A stretch of DNA of 64,000 nt from an uncultured Lachnospiraceae bacterium (GTDB taxonomy: Bacteria; Bacillota; Clostridia; Lachnospirales; Lachnospiraceae), in NCBI GenBank assembly GCA_900316395.1, contig ONCT01000010.1, positions 22,194 through 86,193 on the forward strand. Reading direction: 5' to 3'. Below the pieces are notes generated by a model. That model was not told the origin of the DNA. It was given only the letters and a program-made list of their open reading frames with translations, and ran no database searches. A program made the position numbers and the translations under genes. Position 1 is the first letter of the stretch; every line of letters begins with the position of its first letter. Below, one piece after another: positions 34,633 through 43,882 of the stretch.

Positions 34633-35466
34633 TTATTGGTACATATTTAACAATCTATTACAAAGCTCAATTTTGCTCTTATCTTCGCTACTATTCTCGA
34701 AAATAACCTCGCCCCTGGTAGTCTTATCTGTAAGTAATCCTGCCACGTCAATTCGTCTTCTCATCTCCCTGGCAGTACCTTCACCGCCGTCGAAGACTCT
34801 GACTCCTGGGCCTAAGACCTGGCTTATCTTATCCTTAACAAAAGGATAATGGGTACAGCCTAATACGACTGCATCGATTACCCCTCCTCTGTATGGAGCT
34901 AGTAGCTCTTCTAAGAAATTGCTCACCTCAGAAGTATCGTACTTTCCTTCTTCAACATATTCCATAAGACCTGGGCAAGGCAAGCCATAAATTGTGGCCT
35001 TATCTTCGTATTTGGCAAGAAGGTTCTTGAACTTCTCTTCCTTAATTGTCATAGGAGTCGCAAGCACAAGAACCCTTGGATCTCTCTTATATAGGGATGC
35101 AGGCTTAAGAGCCGGCTCAATTCCTACGAGAGGAAGCTCAGGATACATCTCTCTAAGGACTCTAACCGCTGCTGATGTAGCCGAATTACAGGCAATCACA
35201 CAGCCCTTAATTGGTATCTCAAGGAATCTCTTGACCTGTGCAATTGTCAACTCACGAACAACCTCTGTTGGTTTCGTTCCATAGGGCGCATTCTTAGAGT
35301 CTCCATAATAGATAAAATCCTCATTAGGCATTATCTTAACGCACTCTCTAAGTACACTAATCCCGCCAACTCCCGAATCGAATACTCCTATGGGTTGGCG
35401 CCTTAACTCCACTCCCTCATTATCTATTCTATTTTGTTTTTGAATCTTGTAATTAGTATTACCCAT
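34633..35466 (-). CDS. murI: Glutamate racemase
   Basis: 277 residues. The enzyme makes D-glutamate for peptidoglycan. Both catalytic Cys are in place: CVIACNSATSAA and VLGCTHYPFV; the N-terminal loop IGVFDSGVGGISVL and the YYGDSKNAPYG motif are intact. About 25 residues precede the conserved start, so a later start cannot be excluded, although AAGGAAAG supports this ATG. The 5' leader contains a strong stem-loop (35493-35559). Confidence 0.93.
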   Translation of the reverse strand: MGNTNYKIQKQNRIDNEGVELRRQPIGVFDSGVGGISVLRECVKIMPNEDFIYYGDSKNAPYGTKPTEVVRELTIAQVKRFLEIPIKGCVIACNSATSAAVRVLREMYPELPLVGIEPALKPASLYKRDPRVLVLATPMTIKEEKFKNLLAKYEDKATIYGLPCPGLMEYVEEGKYDTSEVSNFLEELLAPYRGGVIDAVVLGCTHYPFVKDKISQVLGPGVRVFDGGEGTAREMRRRIDVAGLLTDKTTRGEVIFENSSEDKSKIELCNRLLNMYQ

Positions 35467-35492
35467 ATCTTTCCTTTTTTATACTAGCGCAA

Positions 35493-35559
35493 GGAATTGT
35501 TATAAAATATCCGCTAAACGATTTCCTTTATGAGTGTGCGGATATTTTATAGCAATTCC
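35493..35559 (-). promoter_or_regulatory. Long stem-loop at the predicted 5' end of the murI mRNA
   Basis: The arms at 35493-35514 and 35538-35559 are complementary at 21 of 22 positions around a 23-nt loop. With the -10 box at 35565-35570, transcription would start close to 35558, so the stem would form the very 5' end of the message, about 27 nt before the start codon. It could protect the mRNA, act as a regulatory leader, or simply be an inserted palindromic repeat. Confidence 0.65.
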
Positions 35560-35564
35560 CCTCT

Positions 35565-35570
35565 ATTATA
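35565..35570 (-). promoter_or_regulatory. -10 element upstream of murI
   Basis: TATAAT on the minus strand, preceded by G-T-A-G, lies between the rplQ terminator and the murI leader hairpin. A matching -35 would fall in the terminator stem and is weak. Confidence 0.5.
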
Positions 35571-35574
35571 CTAC

Positions 35575-35604
35575 AAAAAAGCAAGACCATAAGGTCTTGC
35601 TTTT
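35575..35604 (-). terminator. Rho-independent terminator at the end of the ribosomal protein block
   Basis: GCAAGACC (35581-35588) and GGTCTTGC (35593-35600) form an exact stem followed on the minus strand by at least six T (35580-35575), shortly after the rplQ stop at 35610. T-rich sequence on the other side would also allow termination on the plus strand. Confidence 0.85.
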
Positions 35605-35609
35605 AAATA

Positions 35610-36131
35610 CTATACAAGTTCAAGAACTACTTCTAAAGCACCATCACCCTTACGTTGGCCAATTTTGATAATTCTTGTATATCCGCCTTTACGATCAACA
35701 TACTTAGGAGCGATGTCGTCGAATAACTTGTTAGGCATATCTACTTTCTTCATCTTCTTGTTGCTATCCTCTTCCTGTACAGGATAGAGAACCTTAAGCA
35801 TCTGTCTACGTGCATGTAGTCTTGAAGGCTGGTCCTTCTTGATAGTCTTCTCAACAGTATCATATACTGTTACTTTCTTACCATCAACAACTTCCTTAAC
35901 TCTTCTGCCTGTCTTATCCTTACGAGCAACCTTTGCTTGAACAGTTACTTCGTCAAAGTTATCCTTTTCCTTAACAGCAAGAGCGATAAGTCCTTCTGCA
36001 ATCTTAGCAACTTCCTTAGCCTTAGCTTCTGTAGTAACAATCTTACCATGATGTAGTAGCTGTGTTACCTGTCCACGAAGTAAAGCCTTTCTCTGTGATG
36101 ATGTTCTACTTAGTTTTCTGTACTTTGCCAT
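35610..36131 (-). CDS. rplQ: 50S ribosomal protein L17 with insertion
   Basis: 173 residues. The core is clear ([20 protein letters not shown] at the start; [20 protein letters not shown] and the end VVLELV). Most bacterial L17 proteins are about 115-130 residues; here extra basic sequence lies around residues 60-100 ([19 protein letters not shown]) and near 115-130. It is the last gene of the block, 221 bp after rpoA and followed by a terminator. Confidence 0.95.
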   Translation of the reverse strand: MAKYRKLSRTSSQRKALLRGQVTQLLHHGKIVTTEAKAKEVAKIAEGLIALAVKEKDNFDEVTVQAKVARKDKTGRRVKEVVDGKKVTVYDTVEKTIKKDQPSRLHARRQMLKVLYPVQEEDSNKKMKKVDMPNKLFDDIAPKYVDRKGGYTRIIKIGQRKGDGALEVVLELV

Positions 36132-36352
36132 TGTTTTTCCTCCTTATTGTGGCATTACAATTAGATGCGTCATGCGTCTTACTCTCCTTGCAATATGATT
36201 CCTACAATTGTGGCTTAGAATGCTACGCCTGTGGTCTTATTAGCATTCCATCATTATTATGCATTAACTTCTTACAAGGTCGCTCGCCCATTATTCGTTC
36301 GTACTTCGTACGAAGGGGCTCGCGGTGCAGTCATTTCTTCGAAATAACTGCA
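36132..36352. other. Structured 221-bp spacer between rpoA and rplQ
   Basis: No coding potential is seen. Several inverted repeats are present: GAATGCTA (36218-36225) with TAGCATTC (36241-36248), CGTACTTCGTACG near 36300-36312, and a GCAGT...ACTGC stem around TTTCTTCGAAA near 36327-36351. The usual rpoA-rplQ gap is a few tens of bases. It may hold processing or attenuation structures, or decayed palindromic repeats. Confidence 0.45.
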
Positions 36353-37306
36353 TTAGTCATTCTCTCTTGCGAGTGAAACTCCTAATTCACGAAGCTTGTC
36401 TACGATCTCATCGAGAGATTTTCTTCCAAGGTTTCTAACCTTAGATAATTCTGAATATGTCTTATTAGTAAGCTCTGCAACAGTATTAATGTTAGCTCTC
36501 TTAAGACAATTGTATGAACGAACAGTAAGCTCTAAATCGTCAATGCTCTTATCACTTGCAACAGGTGATGGAGCATCTTCCTGAACATTCATAACCTCTG
36601 CATTAGCAGCAACTTCAGATATATCAATGAATAAGTTCAAGTGCTCAGACATAACCTTAGCAGCTAGACTTATTGCATCCTCTGGAGACATTGTTCCATT
36701 AGTATATACTTCTATTGTTAGCTTATCGAAATCAGTAACATTTCCTACACGAGTATTCTCAACCTTGATATTAACTCTCTCGATTGGTGTATAGATAGAA
36801 TCAACAGCAATTACTCCAAGTGGAGTATCCTCTGATTTATTCTTCTCAGCAGACACGTAACCTCTTCCCTTAGTAACTGTAAGCTCCATATAGAACTTAG
36901 CACCAGGTCCGCAGTTAGCTATTACAAGATCAGGATTGATTACTTCAATATCATTACCGAATTCAATGTCAGAAGCCTTAACTACGCCTTCACCCTGAAA
37001 GTCAACGTAAGCTGTCTTAGGCTCATCGTTATCACTATCATCGCGAAGCTCAAGATTCTTAACATTCATTACTATCTCAGTAACGTCTTCCTTAACACCT
37101 TCAATTGTGCTTAATTCATGAAGTACACCATCAATCTTAATCTGGCTTACTGCTGTACCAGGAAGTGTTGAAAGCATAATCCTTCTAAGAGAATTACCAA
37201 GTGTAGTTCCATAACCTCTCTCGAGTGGTTCTACTACGAACTTTCCATACTTCTTATCTTCTGAAATCTCTGCAATTTCAATGTTAGGTTTGTTAAAATT
37301 AAACAT
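36353..37306 (-). CDS. rpoA: RNA polymerase subunit alpha
   Basis: 317 residues. N-terminal dimerisation domain with [20 protein letters not shown] and [16 protein letters not shown]; a C-terminal helix-hairpin-helix domain ([35 protein letters not shown]) binds UP elements and activators. It lies between rpsD and rplQ in the standard alpha operon order. Confidence 0.98.
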   Translation of the reverse strand: MFNFNKPNIEIAEISEDKKYGKFVVEPLERGYGTTLGNSLRRIMLSTLPGTAVSQIKIDGVLHELSTIEGVKEDVTEIVMNVKNLELRDDSDNDEPKTAYVDFQGEGVVKASDIEFGNDIEVINPDLVIANCGPGAKFYMELTVTKGRGYVSAEKNKSEDTPLGVIAVDSIYTPIERVNIKVENTRVGNVTDFDKLTIEVYTNGTMSPEDAISLAAKVMSEHLNLFIDISEVAANAEVMNVQEDAPSPVASDKSIDDLELTVRSYNCLKRANINTVAELTNKTYSELSKVRNLGRKSLDEIVDKLRELGVSLAREND

Positions 37307-37354
37307 TTAAAATCCTCCATTTCACCGAATTATATTCAACTACAGGCCTCAGTA

Positions 37355-37948
37355 TTATTTAGAATATAACTCGACGATAAGCATCTCATCTACTGGAACG
37401 TCAATCTGATCTCTTGTAGGCATCTCCTTAACAGTTCCCTGTAAGTTATCGATATCTACATCAAGCCAATCTGGAACGATTCTTCCACCAGTAACTTCTG
37501 TAATCTCCTTAAATCTCTGGAGTGACTTGCTCTTCTCGCGAACTTCAATTACATCTCCAGCCTTAACGAGATATGAAGGAATGTTAACAGGCTTACCATT
37601 TACCAAGAACATCTTGTGTCCAACAACCTGTCTAGCCTCTCTACGAGTTCTAGCAAATCCCATACGGAATACTACACTGTCAAGACGAGACTCAAGTAGA
37701 ATCATAAGATTCTCACCAGTCATACCCTTCTTCTTATCAGCCTTCTTATAATAATTTCTGAAAGGCTTCTCCATTACGCCATAGATGAATTTAGCTTTCT
37801 GCTTTTCTCTTAATTGAAGACCATATTCAGACTTTTTACGTCCTGATCTGTTTGATTTTCTTCTTGATTTCTTATCATATCCAAGATATGCTGGCTCTAA
37901 ATCTAAAGACCTGCATCTCTTAAGGATAGGTGTCTTATTAACTGCCAT
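37355..37948 (-). CDS. rpsD: 30S ribosomal protein S4
   Basis: 197 residues. The S4 RNA-binding domain lies at about 88-150 ([36 protein letters not shown]). The N-terminus has one Cys only ([10 protein letters not shown]), so it is the zinc-free form. S4 nucleates 16S assembly and in many bacteria represses its own operon by binding the mRNA leader. Confidence 0.97.
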   Translation of the reverse strand: MAVNKTPILKRCRSLDLEPAYLGYDKKSRRKSNRSGRKKSEYGLQLREKQKAKFIYGVMEKPFRNYYKKADKKKGMTGENLMILLESRLDSVVFRMGFARTRREARQVVGHKMFLVNGKPVNIPSYLVKAGDVIEVREKSKSLQRFKEITEVTGGRIVPDWLDVDIDNLQGTVKEMPTRDQIDVPVDEMLIVELYSK

Positions 37949-37967
37949 ATTAGATAATCCCTCCTAA

Positions 37968-38360
37968 TTAAACTCTTCTACGCTTTGGTGGACGACATCC
38001 GTTATGAGGAACAGGTGTAACGTCAGTAATTGAAGTAACATCAATACCACATGCATTAAGTGCACGAATTGCTGCTTCTCTTCCTGAACCAGGTCCCTTT
38101 ACGAATACGTCTACTGTCTTTAATCCATGAATGAGCGCTGCGTTAGCTGCTGTCTCAGCCGCCATCTGTGCAGCATATGGAGTAGATTTCTTTGAACCTC
38201 TAAATCCTAGACCACCGGCACTTGCCCATGATAAAGCATTACCCTCTGCATCTGTAAGTGTAACAATTGTATTATTAAAAGATGCCTGGATATGTGCCTG
38301 TCCGCGTTCAACGTTTTTCTTTACACGCTTTTTTGTTGATTTCTTTGCAACTTTAGCCAT
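37968..38360 (-). CDS. rpsK: 30S ribosomal protein S11
   Basis: 130 residues, usual length. Motifs: [33 protein letters not shown] and the C-terminal [18 protein letters not shown]. Platform protein of the 30S subunit. It is 20 bp upstream of rpsD and 53 bp downstream of rpsM. Confidence 0.98.
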   Translation of the reverse strand: MAKVAKKSTKKRVKKNVERGQAHIQASFNNTIVTLTDAEGNALSWASAGGLGFRGSKKSTPYAAQMAAETAANAALIHGLKTVDVFVKGPGSGREAAIRALNACGIDVTSITDVTPVPHNGCRPPKRRRV

Positions 38361-38413
38361 ATCTAAACTAACCTACTTTCTTATTAAATTCCATTCCGGG
38401 TTTACCGAAACTC

Positions 38414-38782
38414 CTACTTCTTCTTACCAGCAACAGTTCTCTTAGGACCTTTACGTGTTCTTGCATTAGTCTTAGTCTTCTGTCCACGTACAGGAAGTCC
38501 CTTTCTATGACGGATACCACGATAGCATCCAATCTCCTGAAGTCTCTTGATGTTAAGAGCGATTTCTCTTCTGAGATCACCTTCTACAGTCATTGTCTCA
38601 TCAACAACACCGCTGATTCTCTTAACTTCGTCATCTGTCAAATCTTTTACACGCGTATTAGGGTCAACCTTAGCAGCTTCAAGAATCTTGTTAGAGCTAA
38701 CTCTACCGATTCCATAGATGTAAGTTAAGCCTATCTCTATACGCTTTTCTCTTGGTAAATCTACACCTGCAATACGAGCCAT
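38414..38782 (-). CDS. rpsM: 30S ribosomal protein S13
   Basis: 122 residues. Starts [20 protein letters not shown], helix-hairpin-helix in the middle, and ends with the basic tail [18 protein letters not shown] that reaches the P-site tRNA. The gene is preceded by a 201-bp structured leader after rpmJ, which may be a site of translational control. Confidence 0.98.
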   Translation of the reverse strand: MARIAGVDLPREKRIEIGLTYIYGIGRVSSNKILEAAKVDPNTRVKDLTDDEVKRISGVVDETMTVEGDLRREIALNIKRLQEIGCYRGIRHRKGLPVRGQKTKTNARTRKGPKRTVAGKKK

Positions 38783-38983
38783 GTGTGTTTACACCTCCAT
38801 TTTCTTCTACTTTAACTACACTACCATTTTCTTCCTAGATCAATTGGAAGAAGTCTTGCGACCTTACAAGACTAACCGTCCCGGTATGAAGACGATCCCG
38901 CCGAATATATTATGAAATGCAATTAGCAACGAAAGTCACTTATTGCAGTTGCCGCGCATAAATATACAGCATGAGTTTAATAA
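38783..38983 (-). promoter_or_regulatory. Structured leader between rpmJ and rpsM, candidate ribosomal protein binding site
   Basis: The 201-bp gap has no gene. On the minus strand it can form GTCTTGTAAGGTCGCAAGAC (a stem with 6-bp arms), TTCTTCC with GGAAGAA just before rpsM, and an upstream stem in the GCAACTGCAAT...TTGC region. In many bacteria the alpha operon is repressed by S4 binding a structured leader at this point. I infer such a role here; the sequence alone does not prove it. Confidence 0.5.
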
Positions 38984-39097
38984 CTAGCCTTGTCTTTGTT
39001 TGTGTTTAGGGTTTTCGCAGATAATCATTACTCTACCCTTTCTCTTGATAACCTTGCACTTTTCGCACATAGGCTTCACTGATGATCTTACCTTCAT
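38984..39097 (-). CDS. rpmJ: 50S ribosomal protein L36
   Basis: 37 residues ([20 protein letters not shown]..., ending HKQRQG). Zinc ligands Cys11, Cys14, Cys27 and His32 are all present, so this is the zinc-binding form. ATG at 39097 follows GGAGGAAACCCC. It is the first gene after the infA terminator. Confidence 0.97.
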   Translation of the reverse strand: MKVRSSVKPMCEKCKVIKRKGRVMIICENPKHKQRQG

Positions 39098-39182
39098 GGG
39101 GTTTCCTCCCTTCTCATCATACTACTTTGTTTCCACAAACTTGCTATAAATGGGCGCACTTTTGCCCATAGACGCATTTAAT

Positions 39183-39212
39183 AGTATAACAAAAAGCCCT
39201 TGACTAAGTCAA
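39183..39212 (-). promoter_or_regulatory. Promoter for the rpmJ-rpsM-rpsK-rpsD-rpoA-rplQ unit
   Basis: On the minus strand TTGACT (39212-39207) and TATACT (39188-39183) are 18 bp apart, 86 bp upstream of the rpmJ start. The -35 box is part of the terminator stem of the preceding unit, so promoter and terminator overlap. Confidence 0.65.
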
Positions 39213-39222
39213 GGGCTTTTTT
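39190..39222 (-). terminator. Terminator between infA and rpmJ (both strands)
   Basis: AGCCCTTGACT (39195-39205) and AGTCAAGGGCT (39207-39217) are exact complements around one base, with T-tracts on both sides. It ends the S10-spc transcript about 30 bp after the infA stop. Confidence 0.88.
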
Positions 39223-39252
39223 AACATTTTTAATCCATATTGTAAAACGTAA

Positions 39253-39471
39253 TTACTTATCTCTCCAGATAATCCTTCCTTTAGATAAATCATAAGGACT
39301 CATCTCGATAGTAACCTTGTCTCCTGGAAGAATTCTAATATAGTTCATACGAAGCTTGCCGCTAATGTGCGCAAGAATCTGATGTCCATTCTCTAATTCA
39401 ACCTGAAACATAGCGTTAGGTAATTTTTCTAGAACTTTTCCTTCGACTTCAATTACGTCTGCTTTTGACAT
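39253..39471 (-). CDS. infA: Translation initiation factor IF-1
   Basis: 72 residues, one S1/OB domain ([51 protein letters not shown]). Binds the A site of the 30S subunit during initiation. Last gene before the internal terminator. Confidence 0.98.
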   Translation of the reverse strand: MSKADVIEVEGKVLEKLPNAMFQVELENGHQILAHISGKLRMNYIRILPGDKVTIEMSPYDLSKGRIIWRDK

Positions 39472-39498
39472 TTTAATCTCCTTTTTGACTAATGTGTA

Positions 39499-39777
39499 CT
39501 ACTTCTTAGAATTAATGTAATCATCGTAGCATTCAACAATCTTAGAAACCTTACTATCTACAAGCTCATCTAGAGAATTTATTTCTTCAGTTAAGGCCCT
39601 AACCTCTCCTGGCAAATGTTTAATTATCTGGACGTGCTTTTTATTCTTTTTCTTGGGTGAATCCATGGTCTTCGTACTACCATTTACCAGGAAAAAGAAA
39701 TCACTCTCTTCCTTGAATATAACGTAGATATGGTTCTTGTCATGTCCTGCTAATGATTTTCCAAGATAAATATTCAT
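39499..39777 (-). CDS. KOW domain RNA-binding protein (L14e-like)
   Basis: 92 residues. The start (YLGKSLAGHDKNHIYVIF, then FFFLVNGSTKTMDSPKKKN and HVQII) matches the KOW/L14e-like protein that lies between adk or map and infA in many Clostridia. The C-terminal 40 residues are helical. Its role in the ribosome or in RNA binding is not established. The methionine aminopeptidase gene (map), commonly found here, is absent. Confidence 0.8.
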   Translation of the reverse strand: MNIYLGKSLAGHDKNHIYVIFKEESDFFFLVNGSTKTMDSPKKKNKKHVQIIKHLPGEVRALTEEINSLDELVDSKVSKIVECYDDYINSKK

Positions 39778-39778
39778 C

Positions 39779-40420
39779 TTAACCTAGAATCTTAACAATC
39801 TCAGCGAACACATCCTCCATAGGCTGAGTTCCATCAACTGACTTAAGGATTCCTGCCTTCTTATAATAATCAATTAACGGTTGTGTCTGTTCATGATATA
39901 CATCAAGTCTCTTCTGAACTGTCTCTGGCTTATCATCATCTCTTAGAACTAATTCGCTTCCACATGCATCGCAGATTCCTTCCTTCTTAGGTGGAATACT
40001 TACGACATGATATGTGGCACCGCACTCAAGACAAGCACGACGGCCAGACATACGCTTAACAATATTCTCATCAGGAACATCTACATCAATAGCGTAGTCC
40101 ATCTTCTGTCCAAGCTCGTTTAGAGCATTAGTTAATGCCTCAGCTTGTGGAATAGTTCTTGGGAATCCGTCGAGAACAAATCCGTTCTTACAATCATCCT
40201 GACCAATTCTATCTACAACAAGGTCACATGTTAATTCATCAGGAACTAATAATCCCTGGTCCATATATTCCTTGGCTTTCTTACCCAGTTCTGTACCATT
40301 CTTAATATTTGCACGGAAGATATCTCCTGTGGAAATGTGTGGAATAGAGTACTTTCCTGCGATTTGCTTAGCCTGTGTTCCTTTACCAGCACCAGGTGCT
40401 CCTAACATAATTATCTTCAT
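39779..40420 (-). CDS. adk: Adenylate kinase
   Basis: 213 residues, long-LID form. P-loop [18 protein letters not shown]-binding [22 protein letters not shown], and a LID domain with two Cys pairs (CLECGATYH and CDACGSE) that bind zinc. Catalyses ATP + AMP to 2 ADP. It overlaps neither neighbour and lies 20 bp after secY, 2 bp before the KOW gene. Confidence 0.98.
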   Translation of the reverse strand: MKIIMLGAPGAGKGTQAKQIAGKYSIPHISTGDIFRANIKNGTELGKKAKEYMDQGLLVPDELTCDLVVDRIGQDDCKNGFVLDGFPRTIPQAEALTNALNELGQKMDYAIDVDVPDENIVKRMSGRRACLECGATYHVVSIPPKKEGICDACGSELVLRDDDKPETVQKRLDVYHEQTQPLIDYYKKAGILKSVDGTQPMEDVFAEIVKILG

Positions 40421-40440
40421 ATAAAAACCCTCCTAGTCTT

Positions 40441-41751
40441 CTAGTCTAAGAATCCCTTGTAGTTACGAACCATCATCTGAGATTCAACCTGCTTCAATGT
40501 CTCGATTACAACACCAACTACGATGATAATTGATGTTCCACCAAATGAAACATTTGCGCCAAATAAGCCATTAAATACAATAGGAATAATTGCAACAATT
40601 GATAAACCAACTGCTCCTATAAAAATTATATGCTTAAGAACTTCCTGCAGGTAATTACTTGTTGGCTCACCTGGTCTGATACCAGGAATTGAACCACCCT
40701 GCTTCTTCATATTATTAGCAATTTCTAATGGGTTGAATGTAATTGTTGTGTAGAAATATGCAAATGCTATGATAAGCAAAATATAAACTACAGCACCAAT
40801 TGTATACACAAACTGATCTGGCTTGAACCAGTTAGATTGTGATAATCCCTTTAGAATATGTCCCCAGAAGCCTTCTACATTCTGTTTTCCAAGCAGACTC
40901 GCAATAATTACTGGTGTCTGCATTAATGATTGCGCGAAGATTACAGGGATAACTCCAGCTGTATTAACCTTAAGTGGGATAAATGTTGAATTACCACCAA
41001 CTGTTCTTCTACCTTGCATCTTCTTAGAATACTGAACAGGAATCTTTCTCTCTGCATTTTGTAGATATACTACAAGTACAACAGTACCAATAATAACTGC
41101 AGCGATAATTAATCCACTAAGTATTCCCTTAGCAACAATCTTACCCTGGATAAACTGCTCATATAGAGAAGTTAAATCACTAGGAATACGAGAGATAATA
41201 TTGATAATAAGTACGATTGAGATACCATTTCCAATACCATGCTCTGTAATCTGCTCACCAATCCACATAAGAACTGTTGAACCACCTGTAAGTACAGCAA
41301 TTACAAGAATTACATATAATGCGTTGAACTCTGTAAGATAACCGTTCTGACCGAAACCAATTGCCATAGCTGTTGACTCAAGTACTGCAAGAGCAACAGT
41401 TACAATTCTAGTAATCTGAGTCATCTTCTTACGACCTTGCTCACCATCACGTTGCATCTCTTCTAACTTAGGAATTGCAATTGTTAGAAGCTGCATAATA
41501 ATTGATGATGTAATATAAGGTGTAATACTTAGAGCAAATATTGACATTTTCTCAAAAGAACCACCAGTGATAGCATCGAAGAAGCTCATTGAGTCTCCAG
41601 CTGCACTAAACAGATTCTTGAAAACGTCAGGGTCAACACCTGCAACAGGTATTCCAGAACCTAGTCTTACTACGATAAGCATTAGGAATACGAATAAAAT
41701 ACGTCTTCTAAGGTCTTTTATCTTAAATACGTTTATAAATGATTGAAACAT
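40441..41751 (-). CDS. secY: Protein translocase subunit SecY
   Basis: 436 residues with ten membrane helices. Starts with a cytoplasmic KIKDLRRRILF segment, the plug/TM2 region GSFEKMSIFALSITPYITSS, and in the C-terminal half the cytoplasmic loop GQQ-type region GGSIPGIRPGEPTSNYL. Forms the protein-conducting channel with SecE and SecG; SecA, whose gene ends this window, drives it. Start overlaps the rplO stop by 1 bp. Confidence 0.98.
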   Translation of the reverse strand: MFQSFINVFKIKDLRRRILFVFLMLIVVRLGSGIPVAGVDPDVFKNLFSAAGDSMSFFDAITGGSFEKMSIFALSITPYITSSIIMQLLTIAIPKLEEMQRDGEQGRKKMTQITRIVTVALAVLESTAMAIGFGQNGYLTEFNALYVILVIAVLTGGSTVLMWIGEQITEHGIGNGISIVLIINIISRIPSDLTSLYEQFIQGKIVAKGILSGLIIAAVIIGTVVLVVYLQNAERKIPVQYSKKMQGRRTVGGNSTFIPLKVNTAGVIPVIFAQSLMQTPVIIASLLGKQNVEGFWGHILKGLSQSNWFKPDQFVYTIGAVVYILLIIAFAYFYTTITFNPLEIANNMKKQGGSIPGIRPGEPTSNYLQEVLKHIIFIGAVGLSIVAIIPIVFNGLFGANVSFGGTSIIIVVGVVIETLKQVESQMMVRNYKGFLD

Positions 41752-42191
41752 TACATCACCTCTGCTTTACCACCTAAAGCTTCAATTTTCTCTTTTGCGC
41801 TTGCGCTATAAGCATTTACAGTAACATTTAACTTCTTAGTAAGCTCACCGCCTCCAAGAATCTTAACACCATCGCGAGGATTCTTAACGATTCCCTTCTC
41901 AATCAATGTATCAACTGTTACATCTGCACCGTTATCAAACACTTCAAGTGCTGACATGTTGATACCTACGATATCCTTAGAGTTTCTGCACTTGAAACCT
42001 CTCTTAGGAATACGTCTATATAAAGGCATCTGACCACCTTCGAAACCTGGTCTTGGAGCTCCTGAACGAGCCTTCTGACCTTTGTGTCCCTTACCAGCAG
42101 TCTTACCGTTTCCAGAACCGTGTCCACGACCGCGTCTGAAATTATCACTATGCTTTGAGCCCTCTGCAGGCTGTAAGTTAGATAAATCCAT
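41751..42191 (-). CDS. rplO: 50S ribosomal protein L15
   Basis: 146 residues: basic Gly-rich N-terminus (RRGRGHGSGNGKTAGKGHKG), FEGGQMPLYRRIPKRGF and a C-terminal L18e-like domain (VTVNAYSASAKEKIEALGGK). Late 50S assembly protein; spc operon order is normal. Confidence 0.97.
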   Translation of the reverse strand: MDLSNLQPAEGSKHSDNFRRGRGHGSGNGKTAGKGHKGQKARSGAPRPGFEGGQMPLYRRIPKRGFKCRNSKDIVGINMSALEVFDNGADVTVDTLIEKGIVKNPRDGVKILGGGELTKKLNVTVNAYSASAKEKIEALGGKAEVM

Positions 42192-42210
42192 TATGACACC
42201 TCCTTAAATT

Positions 42211-42396
42211 CTATTCTTCTACTTTAACTAAGTGATTTACGTGTCTGATCATACCTCTTACAGCATCATTATCAGGCAACTCTACAGTCTGATGAAGCTT
42301 TCTTAAACCCATAGCCTCAACAGTCTTCTTATTCTTAGGTACTGCTCCAATTGGAGACTTTACAAGTGTTACTTTTAAAGTTTTATTCTTAGCCAT
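42211..42396 (-). CDS. rpmD: 50S ribosomal protein L30
   Basis: 61 residues, the bacterial length: LKVTLVKSPIGAVPKNKKTV, then LRKLHQTVELPDNDAVRGMI. Lies between rpsE and rplO. Confidence 0.97.
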   Translation of the reverse strand: MAKNKTLKVTLVKSPIGAVPKNKKTVEAMGLRKLHQTVELPDNDAVRGMIRHVNHLVKVEE

Positions 42397-42410
42397 CTTA
42401 TTCTACCTCC

Positions 42411-42920
42411 TTAACCGAGAATCTCTTCTACAGTCTTACCACGAAGTCTTGCAACTTCTTCCGGAGATTTTAACTGACTTAGAGCATCAATTGTAGCAAG
42501 TACTACATTCTGCTTATTAGATGAACCTAAAGACTTTGTACGGATATTCTGAATTCCTGCAAGCTCACAAACTGAACGAGCTGGACCTCCGGCGATAATA
42601 CCTGTACCTTCAGGAGCTCTCTTAAGTAAAACTGACGCACCAGTATGCTTACCAGTGATATCATGTGTAATACTGTGATTCTGATCTAATTTAACATTTA
42701 TTAGCTTCTTAATTGCATCCTCTTTACCCTTACGGATAGCTTCTGGAATTTCTGTCGCTTTACCAAGACCAGCACCAACATGACCATTGCCATCACCGAC
42801 AACAACCAAAGCTGTAAAACGCATGTTACGTCCGCCCTTAACAACCTTTGTTACACGCTTGATTGATACCACGTTCTCGTTTAATTCTAATTGACTAGCA
42901 TCAATAATTTCACGTTTCAT
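42411..42920 (-). CDS. rpsE: 30S ribosomal protein S5
   Basis: 169 residues. Double-stranded RNA-binding N-terminal domain ([40 protein letters not shown]) and the C-terminal domain ([19 protein letters not shown]). Involved in decoding accuracy; known spectinomycin and ram sites lie in the N-terminal part. Confidence 0.98.
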   Translation of the reverse strand: MKREIIDASQLELNENVVSIKRVTKVVKGGRNMRFTALVVVGDGNGHVGAGLGKATEIPEAIRKGKEDAIKKLINVKLDQNHSITHDITGKHTGASVLLKRAPEGTGIIAGGPARSVCELAGIQNIRTKSLGSSNKQNVVLATIDALSQLKSPEEVARLRGKTVEEILG

Positions 42921-42934
42921 GAATCGTTTCCTCC

Positions 42935-43303
42935 TTAAAATTCTAACCCAGCTTCTCTTGCTGCGTCGGCTAATGCCTTGATCTTACCTGCATATATAAA
43001 GCCACCTCTATCAAAGACAACAGTCTTAATACCTTGATCTAGAGCCTTCTTAGCAACTACTTCACCAAGCTTAGTAGCAGCTTCAACATTGTTAGTCTTC
43101 TCTAAACCTTTACTTACTTCCTTATCAAGTGTTGACGCAGAAGTTAGTGTATTTCCAACTGTATCATCAATAATTTGAGCATACATATGATTATTGCTTC
43201 TAAATACAGCTAATCTTGGCTTTGCAGCTGTACCAGAAATGTTATTACGGATTCTTCTATGTTTATCTTTACGAACTACCGCTCTTGATTTCTTATTAAC
43301 CAT
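42935..43303 (-). CDS. rplR: 50S ribosomal protein L18
   Basis: 122 residues. 5S rRNA-binding protein; [30 protein letters not shown] and [20 protein letters not shown] are typical. Confidence 0.97.
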   Translation of the reverse strand: MVNKKSRAVVRKDKHRRIRNNISGTAAKPRLAVFRSNNHMYAQIIDDTVGNTLTSASTLDKEVSKGLEKTNNVEAATKLGEVVAKKALDQGIKTVVFDRGGFIYAGKIKALADAAREAGLEF

Positions 43304-43325
43304 TTCTATATCACTCCTTTAATTA

Positions 43326-43862
43326 TTACTTACCAGTCTTACCAACTTTACGTCTGATAACTTCATCAATATACTTGATTCCCTTGCCCTTATATGGCTC
43401 AGGTCTTCTCTTATCTCTGATCTCAGCAGCGTATTGGCCAACTTTCTCTTTATCAATTCCCTTGATGATAATCTTGTTACCATCAACGCTTGATTCGATC
43501 CCTTCAGGATCCTGCATCTCTACTGGATGTGAGAAGCCTAAATTAAGTGTTAACTTCTTGCCAGACTTCTGTGCTCTGTATCCTACACCGTTTACTTCAA
43601 GAACCTTCTCATAACCTTCTGTAACACCAATAACCATGTTGTTAATGAGAGTTCTTGTTAAACCATGAAGAGACTTCATCTTCTTAAGGTCGTTAGGTCT
43701 TGTTACAGTAACTTCTTCGCCTTCAACCTTAATCTCCATCTCCTCAGGAAGTGTTCTCTCGAGGGTTCCCTTAGGACCTTTTACAGTCACACGATTATTT
43801 TCTGCTAGACTTACAGTTACTCCTGCAGGAATAGCGATTGGCATTCTTCCTATACGTGACAT
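43326..43862 (-). CDS. rplF: 50S ribosomal protein L6
   Basis: 178 residues with two repeated alpha/beta domains: [40 protein letters not shown], and the C-terminal [20 protein letters not shown]. Sits near the GTPase centre. Confidence 0.98.
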   Translation of the reverse strand: MSRIGRMPIAIPAGVTVSLAENNRVTVKGPKGTLERTLPEEMEIKVEGEEVTVTRPNDLKKMKSLHGLTRTLINNMVIGVTEGYEKVLEVNGVGYRAQKSGKKLTLNLGFSHPVEMQDPEGIESSVDGNKIIIKGIDKEKVGQYAAEIRDKRRPEPYKGKGIKYIDEVIRRKVGKTGK

Positions 43863-43882
43863 GCCCGTACCTCCTTATTTTC

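Noticed and set aside
38783..38983. tRNA or other known small RNA between rpmJ and rpsM
   Set aside because: No cloverleaf with TTCRA loop or CCA-adjacent acceptor stem could be drawn; a leader is more likely.
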